Positions 1-8,039 are shown, counted from the stretch's first letter. The stretch is DNA of 12,769 bases from Planctomycetota bacterium (GCA_016935955.1 JAFGPY010000087.1:1-12769), one strand, 5' to 3'. Numbers and translations are program-made. Notes: generated by a model from the sequence alone, not told the origin.

Positions 1-63
1 GCCCAGACCAAGGCCTACCTGGCCGAGCGCGGCGTGCCGGTTCGCCGCCCTGCGGCCGCATGA
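1..63 (+). CDS. C-terminal end of an unidentified protein (partial)
   Basis: An open frame runs from the first base to a TGA at 61-63 and gives about 20 residues ending in RRPAAA. It fits as the end of an upstream gene because the next gene's ribosome binding site follows immediately, as in an operon. An ATG at 60 overlaps this stop (ATGA). The fragment is too short to assign a family. Its position suggests it belongs to the same transcription unit as the PilT-like gene. Confidence 0.55.
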   Translation, partial: AQTKAYLAERGVPVRRPAAA

Positions 64-68
64 CGACG

Positions 69-76
69 AGGAGAGG
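69..76 (+). promoter_or_regulatory. Ribosome binding site of the PilT-like gene
   Basis: AGGAGAGG lies 7 bases before the ATG at 84. It favours that start over the in-frame ATG at 60, which would place this purine-rich run inside the coding sequence. Confidence 0.7.
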
Positions 77-83
77 CAACCCT

Positions 84-1208
84 ATGGTGCAGGTGGAGTT
101 CAACGGCAAGCAGGTGGAGTTGACCCTGCAGCGGCTGTTCGCCCTGGCCAGCCAGTTCAAGGCCAGTGACCTGCACCTGAAGCACGACCATCCTCCGATC
201 ATGCGGATCGACGGCGAGATCAAGCCGACGACCATCCGACCGCTGAGCCACAGCGAGATTGAGGAACTGGTCTTCGAGGCCATGGAGGAGCGCGTCCGCG
301 AGGACTACCTGCGTATCGGCAGCACCGACTTCGCCCTGGCCACCGAGTCCGGCGACCGTTTCCGCGTCAACGTTTTCAAGCAGCGGAACTTCACCAGCGT
401 CAGTTGCCGTCGCGTGATCCGCGACATTCCCGACTTCGAGCAACTGCATCTGCCGCGGAAGACCATGGCCGACCTGTGTGCCCGCCACCAGGGGCTGATC
501 GTCTTCGCCGGCCAGACCGGCAGCGGCAAGAGCACCAGCATCGCCGCCTGCCTCGACCACATCAACCGCACGCGGGCCTGCCACGTCGTGACCCTCGAAG
601 ACCCCATCGAGTACCTCTTCGAGGACCACAAGGCCATGGTCAGCCAGCGGGAGATCGGCACCGACGTTGAGAGCATGGACCTGGCCCTGAAGTACCTGAT
701 GCGCGAGGACCCCGACGTCGTGCTGATCGGCGAGATGCGCGACCGCGACACCTTCGAGGCCGCCGTCCGCGCCGCCGAGACCGGGCACCTGGTCTTCGCC
801 ACGCTGCACGCCTCCAGTCCGGCGTCGGCCATCGGACGCATCCTCGACCTCTATCCCGACTACATGCAGAAGGCCGTCCGCCAGAACCTGGCCTTCAACC
901 TGGCCGGCATCGTCTGCCAGATTCTGCTGCCCAGTTGCGCCAAGGACATCAAGCGGATTCCCGCGCTGGAGATTCTCGTCGTCACCGGCATGGCCCGCAA
1001 GCTGATCCGTGACTCCGAGGACGAGAAGCTCGACGAGGTCATTGCCGGCGGCAGCAGCGAAGGCATGATCAATTTCACCGGCAGTTTCGTCGAGTTGGTC
1101 GCCGGCGGCTGGATCAATCACAGTATCGCGTACGAGTATGCGCCGAACCAGGATGCCCTTAAGATGGCCCTCAAGGGCATCTCGGTCAAACAGGGCATCA
1201 TCCGATGA
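84..1208 (+). CDS. pilT: PilT-like type IV pilus/secretion ATPase
   Basis: This is a 374-residue hexameric motor ATPase of the T2SS/T4P family, closest in layout to PilT, which powers pilus retraction at the cytoplasmic face of the inner membrane. The N-terminal domain (about 1-115) contains a segment, SDLHLK, typical of PilT. The catalytic core is complete: Walker A GQTGSGKST at 143-151 with Lys149, Asp box TLEDPIEY at 170-177, Walker B DPDVVLIGEMRD at 209-220 with Glu217, and His box HLVFATLH at 235-242. The C-terminal region has the PilT-like pattern around ARKLIRD. It lacks the tetracysteine motif and long N-terminal domain of PilB/GspE, which argues against a PilB. The ATG at 84 is chosen for its strong ribosome binding site. 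The stop overlaps an ATG of the next frame, so the two genes probably share a transcript. Whether it serves pili or another machine cannot be told from this window. Confidence 0.9.
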   Translation: MVQVEFNGKQVELTLQRLFALASQFKASDLHLKHDHPPIMRIDGEIKPTTIRPLSHSEIEELVFEAMEERVREDYLRIGSTDFALATESGDRFRVNVFKQRNFTSVSCRRVIRDIPDFEQLHLPRKTMADLCARHQGLIVFAGQTGSGKSTSIAACLDHINRTRACHVVTLEDPIEYLFEDHKAMVSQREIGTDVESMDLALKYLMREDPDVVLIGEMRDRDTFEAAVRAAETGHLVFATLHASSPASAIGRILDLYPDYMQKAVRQNLAFNLAGIVCQILLPSCAKDIKRIPALEILVVTGMARKLIRDSEDEKLDEVIAGGSSEGMINFTGSFVELVAGGWINHSIAYEYAPNQDALKMALKGISVKQGIIR

Positions 1209-1237
1209 TGGCCCACCGTCCGGGCGAACCGTCAGAC

Positions 1238-1243
1238 AGGAGA
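1238..1243 (+). promoter_or_regulatory. Ribosome binding site deciding the GTG start at 1250
   Basis: AGGAGA lies 6 bases before GTG 1250. Starting there gives a protein that opens directly with a signal-peptide-like segment. The ATG at 1205, which overlaps the previous stop, has no comparable site and would add 15 hydrophilic residues in front of that segment. Confidence 0.65.
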
Positions 1244-1249
1244 TTGACT

Positions 1250-3034
1250 GTGAGTTTGTGGCAACGTCTAGTGCGAGGGGGAGCCTTTGCGGCCCTGGGA
1301 ACCGTCGCCTTGCTGGCCGCGGCGCACGTCGCCCTGGCCGAGGTCAAGGCCGTGCCTCCCGAGCCCGCCGTGGGGGCCGTCGTCAGCATCGTCAAGGTCG
1401 TCATGCTCTTCGTGGTCATGCTGCTTGCCGCCGCGGCCGGAAACTGGCTGGCCAAGGATGCCGCCAATCAGTTCGACAAGCAGAGGGAGCAGTGGTACGG
1501 CATGTTCCTGGCCGGCGTAGCCGCCGCCCTGGCCCTGGTGCTGGCCATTCCGATCATCTACATCGGCTTCCCGCTGGCCCTGGCGGCCATCGCCGGGCCG
1601 ATGGTCTACTACGTCAAGACCCGCAACGCCCAGGTCGCGCCGCGGGCTCGCGTCTTCACGCCCGAGCATATCCGCAGGTCGCTCCAGGCCTTCATTCATC
1701 GCGAGGACCTGTCGGAGATTGCCGCCGACCGGGCCGTGCACCTCAGCGGCGTCCAGCACATCAGCGAGAAGTTCAAGCTGCTCTACATGGACAACCGCGA
1801 CTTCCCGATCCACCTGACGCCACAGACCGACGAGGAGCGGGCCGCCTTCGAGAAGGCCGAGGCCGTGCTGAACGCCGCGCTGGTGCGCGAAGGCGGCGCC
1901 ATCTACCTGGTGCCCCACGGCCAGGAGACGCTGATCCGTCTCCGCGTCGGCGGCACCATCCGCGACGCCGGTAAGGTCAACCGCCAGCTTGGCGACGGCA
2001 TAATGCGCTTCATTAAGCAACTGGCAGGCCTCGATGCCGAGGAGCACCGCAAGCCGCAGGGCGGCCGCTTCGTCATCCTCCGCGAGGACAAGCGCACCAA
2101 CATCACCGTGGAAACCGCCGGCAGCACGCGCGGCGAGCAACTGACGGCCAAGCTCTATCGCCGCGAGCTGCTGGAGATACGACTCGGCGACAGCGGCATG
2201 CGGCCCGAGCAGGTCGAACTGCTCAGCAAGGCCTTCCAGCATCCCGGCGGCGGCATCATCCTGATGAGCGGCCCGGCGCGCAGCGGCCGCACCATCAGCA
2301 TGTACTCCGCCCTGCGCGAGTACGACCTGTTCTCGAAGAACGTCATCGCCGTGGAGTCGTCGCTGTCGCTGGAGCACCCGGCCGTCAACCAGGTGGAGGT
2401 CGATAAGGCCGCCGGACAGACCCTGGCCGACGCCATTCAGGCGGCCCTTCGTAGCGATCCCGACGTGGTCATGGTCGAAACCCTCCGCGACGCCGACTCG
2501 GCCAAGATGCTGATGCTCGGCGCCACCGCCGGCAAGATCATGATCGGCGGTCTGGCGGCCAACGACGCGGGCGAGGCGGTCAAGAAGTTCATGGCCGCCG
2601 TAGGTGATCCCAAGAGCGTGGCCGCCGTGCTGCTGGCCTCGGTCAACCAGCGGCTGATGCGCAAGCTCTGCCCCGGGTGCTGCGAGTCCTACCGGCCGAA
2701 TCCCGAGTTCCTGCGCAAGGCCAACCTGCAAGGCGCCAAGCTCGACGTGCTCAAACGCGAGCCCAAGAATCGGCCCAGGGACAAGGAGGGCAAGGAAGTC
2801 GTCTGCCCGATCTGCGGCAACGAGGCCTACGTCGGGCGTACCGCCGTCTACGAGTTGATGGTCCTGGACGATGGGGCCCGGCAGCAATTGGCCGCCGGCA
2901 AGAGCCTGACCGACATTCGCACCGAACTGCGCAAAAAGGGGCAGGAGTTCCTGCAGGAAGAGGCCCTGCGACGAGTCGTCGAAGGGACCACCAGCGTGTC
3001 GGAACTGCTGCGTATTCTGAAACCCGAGAAGTAG
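1250..3034 (+). CDS. Membrane-anchored GspE/PilB-like pseudo-ATPase
   Basis: This 594-residue protein has the fold signatures of the T2SS/T4P assembly ATPases (GspE/PilB) but a broken active site. Residues 1-30 resemble a signal peptide ending in ALA. Hydrophobic segments at about 41-63, 84-104 and 106-122 follow, and three crossings after a cleaved signal would put the ATPase part in the cytoplasm. An intermediate domain covers about 135-325. In the core the Walker A motif is GPARSGRT (341-348), with Arg347 in place of the invariant Lys. The Walker B stretch is DPDVVMVETLRD (403-414), with Thr where the catalytic Glu belongs. The Asp box reads AVESS instead of TxEDP. The His-box region is GKIMIGGLAANDA and lacks both histidines. 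The zinc tetracysteine is kept (Cys474/Cys477 and Cys519/Cys522), as is the C-terminal helical region. The frame is intact, so it is probably a maintained pseudoenzyme rather than a decaying gene. It may act as a structural partner of the adjacent intact ATPase; that is inference. Confidence 0.82.
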   Translation: MSLWQRLVRGGAFAALGTVALLAAAHVALAEVKAVPPEPAVGAVVSIVKVVMLFVVMLLAAAAGNWLAKDAANQFDKQREQWYGMFLAGVAAALALVLAIPIIYIGFPLALAAIAGPMVYYVKTRNAQVAPRARVFTPEHIRRSLQAFIHREDLSEIAADRAVHLSGVQHISEKFKLLYMDNRDFPIHLTPQTDEERAAFEKAEAVLNAALVREGGAIYLVPHGQETLIRLRVGGTIRDAGKVNRQLGDGIMRFIKQLAGLDAEEHRKPQGGRFVILREDKRTNITVETAGSTRGEQLTAKLYRRELLEIRLGDSGMRPEQVELLSKAFQHPGGGIILMSGPARSGRTISMYSALREYDLFSKNVIAVESSLSLEHPAVNQVEVDKAAGQTLADAIQAALRSDPDVVMVETLRDADSAKMLMLGATAGKIMIGGLAANDAGEAVKKFMAAVGDPKSVAAVLLASVNQRLMRKLCPGCCESYRPNPEFLRKANLQGAKLDVLKREPKNRPRDKEGKEVVCPICGNEAYVGRTAVYELMVLDDGARQQLAAGKSLTDIRTELRKKGQEFLQEEALRRVVEGTTSVSELLRILKPEK

Positions 3035-3039
3035 GGAGA
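3034..3039 (+). promoter_or_regulatory. Ribosome binding site before the CvpA-like gene
   Basis: GGGAGA overlaps the last base of the preceding stop and lies 9 bases before GTG 3049. A second GTG follows directly at 3052, 12 bases from the site, so 3049 is preferred. Confidence 0.5.
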
Positions 3040-3048
3040 CGATAACCC

Positions 3049-5382
3049 GTGGTGCTCGATATCCTTGCATTCCTGGTCATCATCGTGCCGGCCGCCCTCA
3101 TCCACTACCGCGCCGGGCTCTGGGCCGCTGTCCTCAGCCTGTGGGGCGCCCTGGTGGCCGGGGCCGTGGCGTTCGGTTTCTACCTGCCGCTGTCGGCGCT
3201 GGTCTTCAAGGGCGGTCCCGATACCGCCCCGTACTACTGGGGACAGGGCGTGACGCTGCTGGGGCTCTTCGTGGTGGCCTTCGGCGTGATGCGGCTGGTG
3301 TCCGAGCGATTCCTCCGCAACGCCATGACCTTCAACCTCAAGATCGACACCATCGCCGGGCCCGTCGTCGGGGCCCTGGGCGGCTACGTCCTGGCGGGCA
3401 TCCTGGTGGTCTTCGCCCAGATGATGCCGCTGTCGCCCAAGGTCATGGGCTACGAGCCCTTCAGCGTCGGCGACAAGACGCCCGTGCGTATGGCCCACCT
3501 GATCGGCCGCTACGACGACGTCATCCTGGGCATCTACAACGGCCTGAGCGGCGGCGCCCTAGCCGCCGGGCAGGACAACCTCGCCAGCCATTACCCGGCC
3601 GCGGAGCCGCTGAAGGCTTCCGCCGGCAAGCAAACCTTCCGCGGCGAGACAGCCGACGACATTCTCTACGCCCTCTTCCGCCGCCGCGTGGCCTTCTCGT
3701 TGCTGAAGAACCCCGCGGCCCACTATGCCGGCAAGGGCGTCTCGCTGGGCAAGGTCGGCGAGACGGGGACCTTCTCGGCGGGACGAGGGCAGGCGTCCAT
3801 GGAGATCAAGATCGAGGACGTCCAGATGCAGCCCGCGCTGGTCTGGACCGACCCGTCGGGCACGCGCGTCATCGTCGGACCGGACGACATCGCGTGGGAA
3901 CCGGCGCCCGAGGAGGGCAGCAGGAAGAAGGCTGCATCCCACGCCGGCGAGAGCCTGCTCGTGGTCACGGTCTCGTTCCGCCCGAAGAAGGACGAGGCCC
4001 AGAACGTCCTGTTGAAGGACTGGGAACTCGACAGCGTCTTCAAGGATAAGAAGAGCACTTGGAGCACCCGCAACGTCAAGCTGCTAATGGAAGCCACGAC
4101 CAAGGGGTCGGCCATCACCCCCGTGGCCCTGGAGAAGCTGAAGAAGGACGAGTTATCGCTGATGGACCTGGAGACCGTGGCCAGCAGCATCGAGTTGCCC
4201 GCCCCCGGTGACCGCAACTGGAACGGCGAAGGCAAGACGATGATCCTGGCCGGCGACGCCAACTGGGGATTCGTCGACAACTCCCGCTGGTCCAAGGCCG
4301 TGCTGGTCTACGCGGTCCCGTCGATGTCGACGCCCTGGCAGTACGGACTGAAGTGCGCCCCCGAGGACGTCGCTGATTCCGGCGACAGCAAGAAGGTCAA
4401 GACCGAGGGGCTGAGCCGCGGACGCAAGATCGAGTTGCCGTCGCTGAAGATCGAGGTGCTCGAAGCGGGCCTGTTGTCGCGGCTGAACTCGCGACTGACG
4501 TATCAGCCGGCCGAAGGCAACCAGCTGATGCAGGTGCGGCTGAAGATCACGCCTGCTGGCGGACGCGACGGTCCCAAGCAGGTGCTCCTGACGTCGAAGG
4601 ACCTGCAGGTCACCAACACCGTCACCAAGACCGACTACGTGACGCTGCTGCACGAGATGCTCACGATGAAGGACGAGGCGATCGTCAGCGACATCGAGTT
4701 CCGCAAGGCCGACACCCACGCCACGACGGTCGAGACCGTGGATCCCGACGGCGACCAGGCAGGCGAGCGGCTGGGCAAGGATTGGCAGATCTTCTTCGAG
4801 GCGACGTCGGGGTCCGTCGAATGTCGGCTGGTCTTCGAGGCGCCGCGCGGCAAGCCGCTCTACCAGTACGACCTCAAGGAAGCCTCCCAGCCCACGGACC
4901 AGGCGCCGGACTGGTACCTGATGAAGAACGCCGAGCAGTTCGGCGGCCGCACGCACAACGTCGTGGTGCTGGAGGCGCCGGTCGTGGAATCGATCCCGCT
5001 GCTTTCTTCCCGCGGCCGACCGTTGGAGTATCGTGCCGCCGCCGGAGGCGGGCAGGAATTGGTTGTGGTCAAGCTCAGCTTCCAGCCGAAGAAGGATGAC
5101 GATCACAACTTCTATAAGTTTGATCCTCGCGGGACCGAGATGCAACTGAGCCGCAAGGTCAGTTCCGAGCCGCTTCAGGTCTTCGCGGTGCGTGCTCCCG
5201 GGGCCGAGAACTTCGTCTTTGCCCGCAGAGCCGAGGAGGTCACGCTCCACGACATCACGGTGATGGAGTTTGCCTTCACCGCGCCGAAGGACCGCGAAGG
5301 GGCCAAGATCGCCGTGCCCGGCGGGCGGGCCGTGTCGCTCGATACGGGCAAGGAATCGGACGACGATGATGGTGGCGAGTAG
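3049..5382 (+). CDS. CvpA-family membrane protein with large three-segment extracytoplasmic region
   Basis: The 777-residue product starts with four hydrophobic segments (about 2-19, 24-46, 66-84 and 104-124) in the pattern of the CvpA (colicin V production) family, whose members are normally only about 160-200 residues long. The remaining roughly 600 residues are hydrophilic and beta-rich. I see three related segments there. Segment A (about 265-430) contains LVVTVSFRPKKDE (304-316), segment B (about 460-620) contains LMQVRLKITP (493-502), and segment C (about 645-755) contains LVVVKLSFQPKKDD (671-684). This looks like internal duplication of a beta-sandwich-like unit; the fold is inference. 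The C-terminus is acidic (DDDDGGE). Four crossings leave both ends on the same side of the membrane, so I cannot decide the location of the large region from sequence alone; a periplasmic site is likely. It follows the pseudo-ATPase by 14 bases, which suggests a shared operon. The exact function is unknown. Confidence 0.75.
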   Translation: MVLDILAFLVIIVPAALIHYRAGLWAAVLSLWGALVAGAVAFGFYLPLSALVFKGGPDTAPYYWGQGVTLLGLFVVAFGVMRLVSERFLRNAMTFNLKIDTIAGPVVGALGGYVLAGILVVFAQMMPLSPKVMGYEPFSVGDKTPVRMAHLIGRYDDVILGIYNGLSGGALAAGQDNLASHYPAAEPLKASAGKQTFRGETADDILYALFRRRVAFSLLKNPAAHYAGKGVSLGKVGETGTFSAGRGQASMEIKIEDVQMQPALVWTDPSGTRVIVGPDDIAWEPAPEEGSRKKAASHAGESLLVVTVSFRPKKDEAQNVLLKDWELDSVFKDKKSTWSTRNVKLLMEATTKGSAITPVALEKLKKDELSLMDLETVASSIELPAPGDRNWNGEGKTMILAGDANWGFVDNSRWSKAVLVYAVPSMSTPWQYGLKCAPEDVADSGDSKKVKTEGLSRGRKIELPSLKIEVLEAGLLSRLNSRLTYQPAEGNQLMQVRLKITPAGGRDGPKQVLLTSKDLQVTNTVTKTDYVTLLHEMLTMKDEAIVSDIEFRKADTHATTVETVDPDGDQAGERLGKDWQIFFEATSGSVECRLVFEAPRGKPLYQYDLKEASQPTDQAPDWYLMKNAEQFGGRTHNVVVLEAPVVESIPLLSSRGRPLEYRAAAGGGQELVVVKLSFQPKKDDDHNFYKFDPRGTEMQLSRKVSSEPLQVFAVRAPGAENFVFARRAEEVTLHDITVMEFAFTAPKDREGAKIAVPGGRAVSLDTGKESDDDDGGE

Positions 5383-5396
5383 ATCGGCGGCGCGAC

Positions 5397-5411
5397 CCGC
5401 GATGTTCGCGG
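5397..5411 (+). repeat. Short perfect hairpin after the CvpA-like gene
   Basis: CCGCGA (5397-5402) and TCGCGG (5406-5411) form a 6-bp stem with a 3-base loop, 15 bases after the stop at 5382. No T-run follows, so it is not a convincing intrinsic terminator. The remainder of the 102-base gap to the next gene shows no clear promoter. Confidence 0.35.
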
Positions 5412-5484
5412 CCCTGGCTGACGGGTAATCAGTCGAGGCGGTGGACCTTGTGGGCGGGCCTGTCGGAAGGAATGCGCAACGCAC

Positions 5485-7905
5485 GTGCGAAGCAGTCGAC
5501 GTATCATGTTCTCTCTGGCCGTAACGGTTCTGGCCACGGCGGTCGCAACGGCCGCTTACGGTCAGGAGGACGACTCCGCGCCTGCATCGTCGACCGACGA
5601 ACTCCGGATCCTGTCCGGGTTGCTGACGCGGCCCGGCGTGACGCTGGAGACCCGCCGCGACGCTGCGGCCCTGCTGCTGGCCAAGGGTGACCGGGCGACG
5701 CCGATCCTGGCGGCAGCCCTGGACAAGAGCGATTCGCCGGATCTTCAGATGGCGGTGTTGCAGGCGATTGCCGCCGATGCCGAACCGCCGGCCGGCCTGC
5801 TGGCGGCGCTGCAGAAGCTCTCGGCGTCGGAGAACCTTGCCGCCGGGATGCAAGAGCCGCTCGGTTCGGCCCTGTCGGCCTATCGCAGCCGCGAGGCCCT
5901 GCGCGAGATGCTCGACCTGCTGGCCCATAGCGAATCCCCGCGACAGAAGCAGATCCTCATCGCCGTCCTCGGCCGCATCGGCGAGAAGGAGGCCGTGCAG
6001 CCGCTGATCGATCTGCTGCGCAGCGACGAACCGGCGATTCGCTCGTCCGCGGCTGCGGCCCTGTCGTCCATCACGCAGGCCTACCTGGGCGAGTCGCACG
6101 AGACGTGGACCCAGTGGTGGCAGGAGCACAAGGACGAGCCGCGCGGCAAGTGGCTCTTCGAGCGGCTGCGGGCCCAGGAGGCTCAACTGGCCAAGCAGAC
6201 CGCCGAACTCGACGAAGTCACGCGCCGCCTGGTCGAAGTCCACCAGGCCAATCTCCGCAAGACCGAGCCGGCCAAGCGGCTGGCCGAGGTCGTCAAGCTG
6301 TTGGACGATCCGTTGCCCGCTCTGCGTCAGCTTGCCGCCGCCGAGGCCCGTACGTTGCTTCGCGAGGCCAAGGAGCCGCTCGCGCCGCTGGTTGACAAGT
6401 TGCTGGCCCGGGCGACGGACGATGCGGCCGCGGTGCGCGAGGAAGTGGCCGCCACGCTGGCTGCCACCAAGGACAAGCGGGCGGCCGAGTTGCTGGTCGC
6501 GCGGTTGGGCACGGAGCCCGAGCCGTCCGTTCGCGGGGCCATCGTCAAGGCACTCGGCGAACTGCGGGAAGGGCAGGCCGTCGGCGAACTGGTCAAGCTG
6601 CTGGACGGTGGCGACGAGACGCTGATGCTGCGGGCCATCGAGTCGCTGGGCCAGATTGGCGAACGTGGGGCCGAGTCGGCGTCGGCCGTCGGGCCGGCCC
6701 TGAAACCGCTGGCCCAACTGCTGGATCGCAGCGGCAAGCCCGCCGCGGGCGAAGCGGTTCGCGAGGCCGTGGCCCGCACGTTGTCGCGAATTGCTCGCGA
6801 CGAATCGTTGCCGGCGTTGATCCGTGCCCTGGACGACAGTGCGGCCAAGGTCCGTTTCTTCGCCGCGCAGGGACTCGGCAACGTGGGCAAGGACAACGCC
6901 AAGGCCATCGAGGCCTTGCTGAATCACCTGTCCGACACGGACAAGGGCGTGCGCGCCGCCGTGGCCGACACGCTGGGACGCATCGGCAACGGCCAGGCGG
7001 CGTCGGCCATTGCGTCGCGTCTGGCGCCCGGCGGCGAAAGCGAGAAAGACGTTCGCCAGACGCTGGCCGGCGCCCTGCTGGCCATCGAGCGGCGGAGCGA
7101 CAATCCGCAGACCATCGAGCGGCTGGGCGACGAGCTTGCCGCCTCGGGCGACGCCGACAGCCTGAAATGGGCCGTGCAGTTGTACGACCTGTCGGTCTCG
7201 AAGATGGGCACCAACGGCAACGGGCACCTGGCCCACCTGAAGGAGAAGCTGGCCGACGCGAGTCTGCGGAGCGGCCAGGCGAACAAGGCGGTGTCCCTGC
7301 TTCGCGAACTGGTCGAGGCCGAGAAGGACGCCGCGCGGCGGCAGGCTCTTCAGCAGAAACTCGGCCGCGTGCTGATCACGATACCGCCCTACGTCGAGGG
7401 CGTGGACCTGCTGGTCAAGGCGATTCAGTCGGCCCCGGCGGACAAGCGTGCAGCCCTGCTGCAGGACATTCACGACCAGACCCGGCGTCTGAAGGACGAG
7501 GGCAAACCGGCGGACGCCTACCTGATCATTTCGCGAGCGCGCAGGGCCCTCGACCGCACGTGGTCGGTCGAGGCGGACGTTGCGGCCCGGATGGAGACGC
7601 TCTATCTGACCGTGGGTCGCGCCGTCTTCGACCGCGTTCTGCAGCAACTCGACGCCGAGGACGAGGCTGTCCGCAAGCAGGCCCTCGACCAGGCCACGCA
7701 GGTGGTCAGCGGCGAACCGCAGTTGCTGGTGACGCGGTTGACCCAGGCGCTGACCGACGGCGACGCGTCTCGGGTCGCGCGGCTGGAGAAGCTTCTTCCC
7801 GCGCTGGGCCGCGACCTGGCGGCCTACAACGCCGCGGCCACCCACGAGGCCAAGTTGGCGATCGTCAAGACGTGGGGCCAGGCGCCGCCGCAGGAGCAGA
7901 ACTAA
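5485..7905 (+). CDS. Secreted HEAT-repeat protein
   Basis: This 806-residue protein begins with a signal peptide: basic RSSRR, a hydrophobic core at about 8-21, and a likely cleavage near ATAAYGQ at 21-27. It should therefore act outside the cytoplasm. The body is almost all alpha-helical. HEAT-like repeats occupy about 40-200. A Trp-rich WTQWWQEH segment follows at 208-215, then a charged helical linker (about 216-250) that may form a coiled coil. A second HEAT array covers about 255-560, with recurring patterns such as VRxxAAxxLGxIG. A helical, possibly TPR-like, C-terminal part covers about 590-790. No catalytic motif is visible, so a scaffold or protein-binding role is the best guess. GTG 5485 is chosen because it supplies the basic n-region, although its ribosome binding site (GGAAGG at 5465-5470) is 14 bases away. 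The internal ATG at 5506 would leave a weaker signal peptide. Confidence 0.85.
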   Translation: MRSSRRIMFSLAVTVLATAVATAAYGQEDDSAPASSTDELRILSGLLTRPGVTLETRRDAAALLLAKGDRATPILAAALDKSDSPDLQMAVLQAIAADAEPPAGLLAALQKLSASENLAAGMQEPLGSALSAYRSREALREMLDLLAHSESPRQKQILIAVLGRIGEKEAVQPLIDLLRSDEPAIRSSAAAALSSITQAYLGESHETWTQWWQEHKDEPRGKWLFERLRAQEAQLAKQTAELDEVTRRLVEVHQANLRKTEPAKRLAEVVKLLDDPLPALRQLAAAEARTLLREAKEPLAPLVDKLLARATDDAAAVREEVAATLAATKDKRAAELLVARLGTEPEPSVRGAIVKALGELREGQAVGELVKLLDGGDETLMLRAIESLGQIGERGAESASAVGPALKPLAQLLDRSGKPAAGEAVREAVARTLSRIARDESLPALIRALDDSAAKVRFFAAQGLGNVGKDNAKAIEALLNHLSDTDKGVRAAVADTLGRIGNGQAASAIASRLAPGGESEKDVRQTLAGALLAIERRSDNPQTIERLGDELAASGDADSLKWAVQLYDLSVSKMGTNGNGHLAHLKEKLADASLRSGQANKAVSLLRELVEAEKDAARRQALQQKLGRVLITIPPYVEGVDLLVKAIQSAPADKRAALLQDIHDQTRRLKDEGKPADAYLIISRARRALDRTWSVEADVAARMETLYLTVGRAVFDRVLQQLDAEDEAVRKQALDQATQVVSGEPQLLVTRLTQALTDGDASRVARLEKLLPALGRDLAAYNAAATHEAKLAIVKTWGQAPPQEQN

Positions 7906-7935
7906 GAGAAGGCACCGCGGGCAGACTGCGACAGG

Positions 7936-7985
7936 CATGGCGGCACACGCTCGGCCCTTCGGCATGCTCAGGGCAAGCCGCCATG
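7936..7985. repeat. Nested palindromic, REP-like intergenic element
   Basis: CATGGCGGC (7936-7944) and GCCGCCATG (7977-7985) are perfect inverted repeats around a 32-base interior. Inside is a second arm pair, GCCCT (7954-7958) and AGGGC (7970-7974), with the palindrome GCATGC (7962-7967) at its centre. The core CCCTTCGGCATGCTCAGGG resembles a class of small palindromic sequences I recall as scattered between genes of many GC-rich bacteria; that part is from memory. It lies in the gap between the HEAT gene and the ROK kinase gene. The ATG at 7983, an alternative kinase start, falls in its right arm, which weakens that start. Confidence 0.55.
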
Positions 7986-8039
7986 GCACCCGAGGCTCTC
8001 TTTGCGAGAACCGTGGCGCCAGAATATTTCGCCGCACTG

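Noticed and set aside
84..3034. The tandem ATPase genes as a recent simple duplication
   Set aside because: The first has a PilT layout without tetracysteine. The second has a GspE/PilB layout with tetracysteine and membrane segments. They belong to different branches of the family.
1268..3070. A 600-residue minus-strand frame opposite the pseudo-ATPase gene
   Set aside because: The + strand frame has a signal peptide, membrane segments and GspE-family motifs. The antisense product is rich in Gly, His, Asp and Ala with no motif, as expected for a shadow frame.
5397..5411. The hairpin after the CvpA-like gene as an intrinsic terminator
   Set aside because: The stem is only 6 bp and no T-run follows, so termination cannot be supported.
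4153..8037. A 1294-residue open frame on the minus strand across the CvpA-like and HEAT genes
   Set aside because: It is a mirror of GC-rich codon use on the opposite strand. It spans two well-supported genes and the gap between them, has no recognisable domain, and its composition is biased and repetitive.
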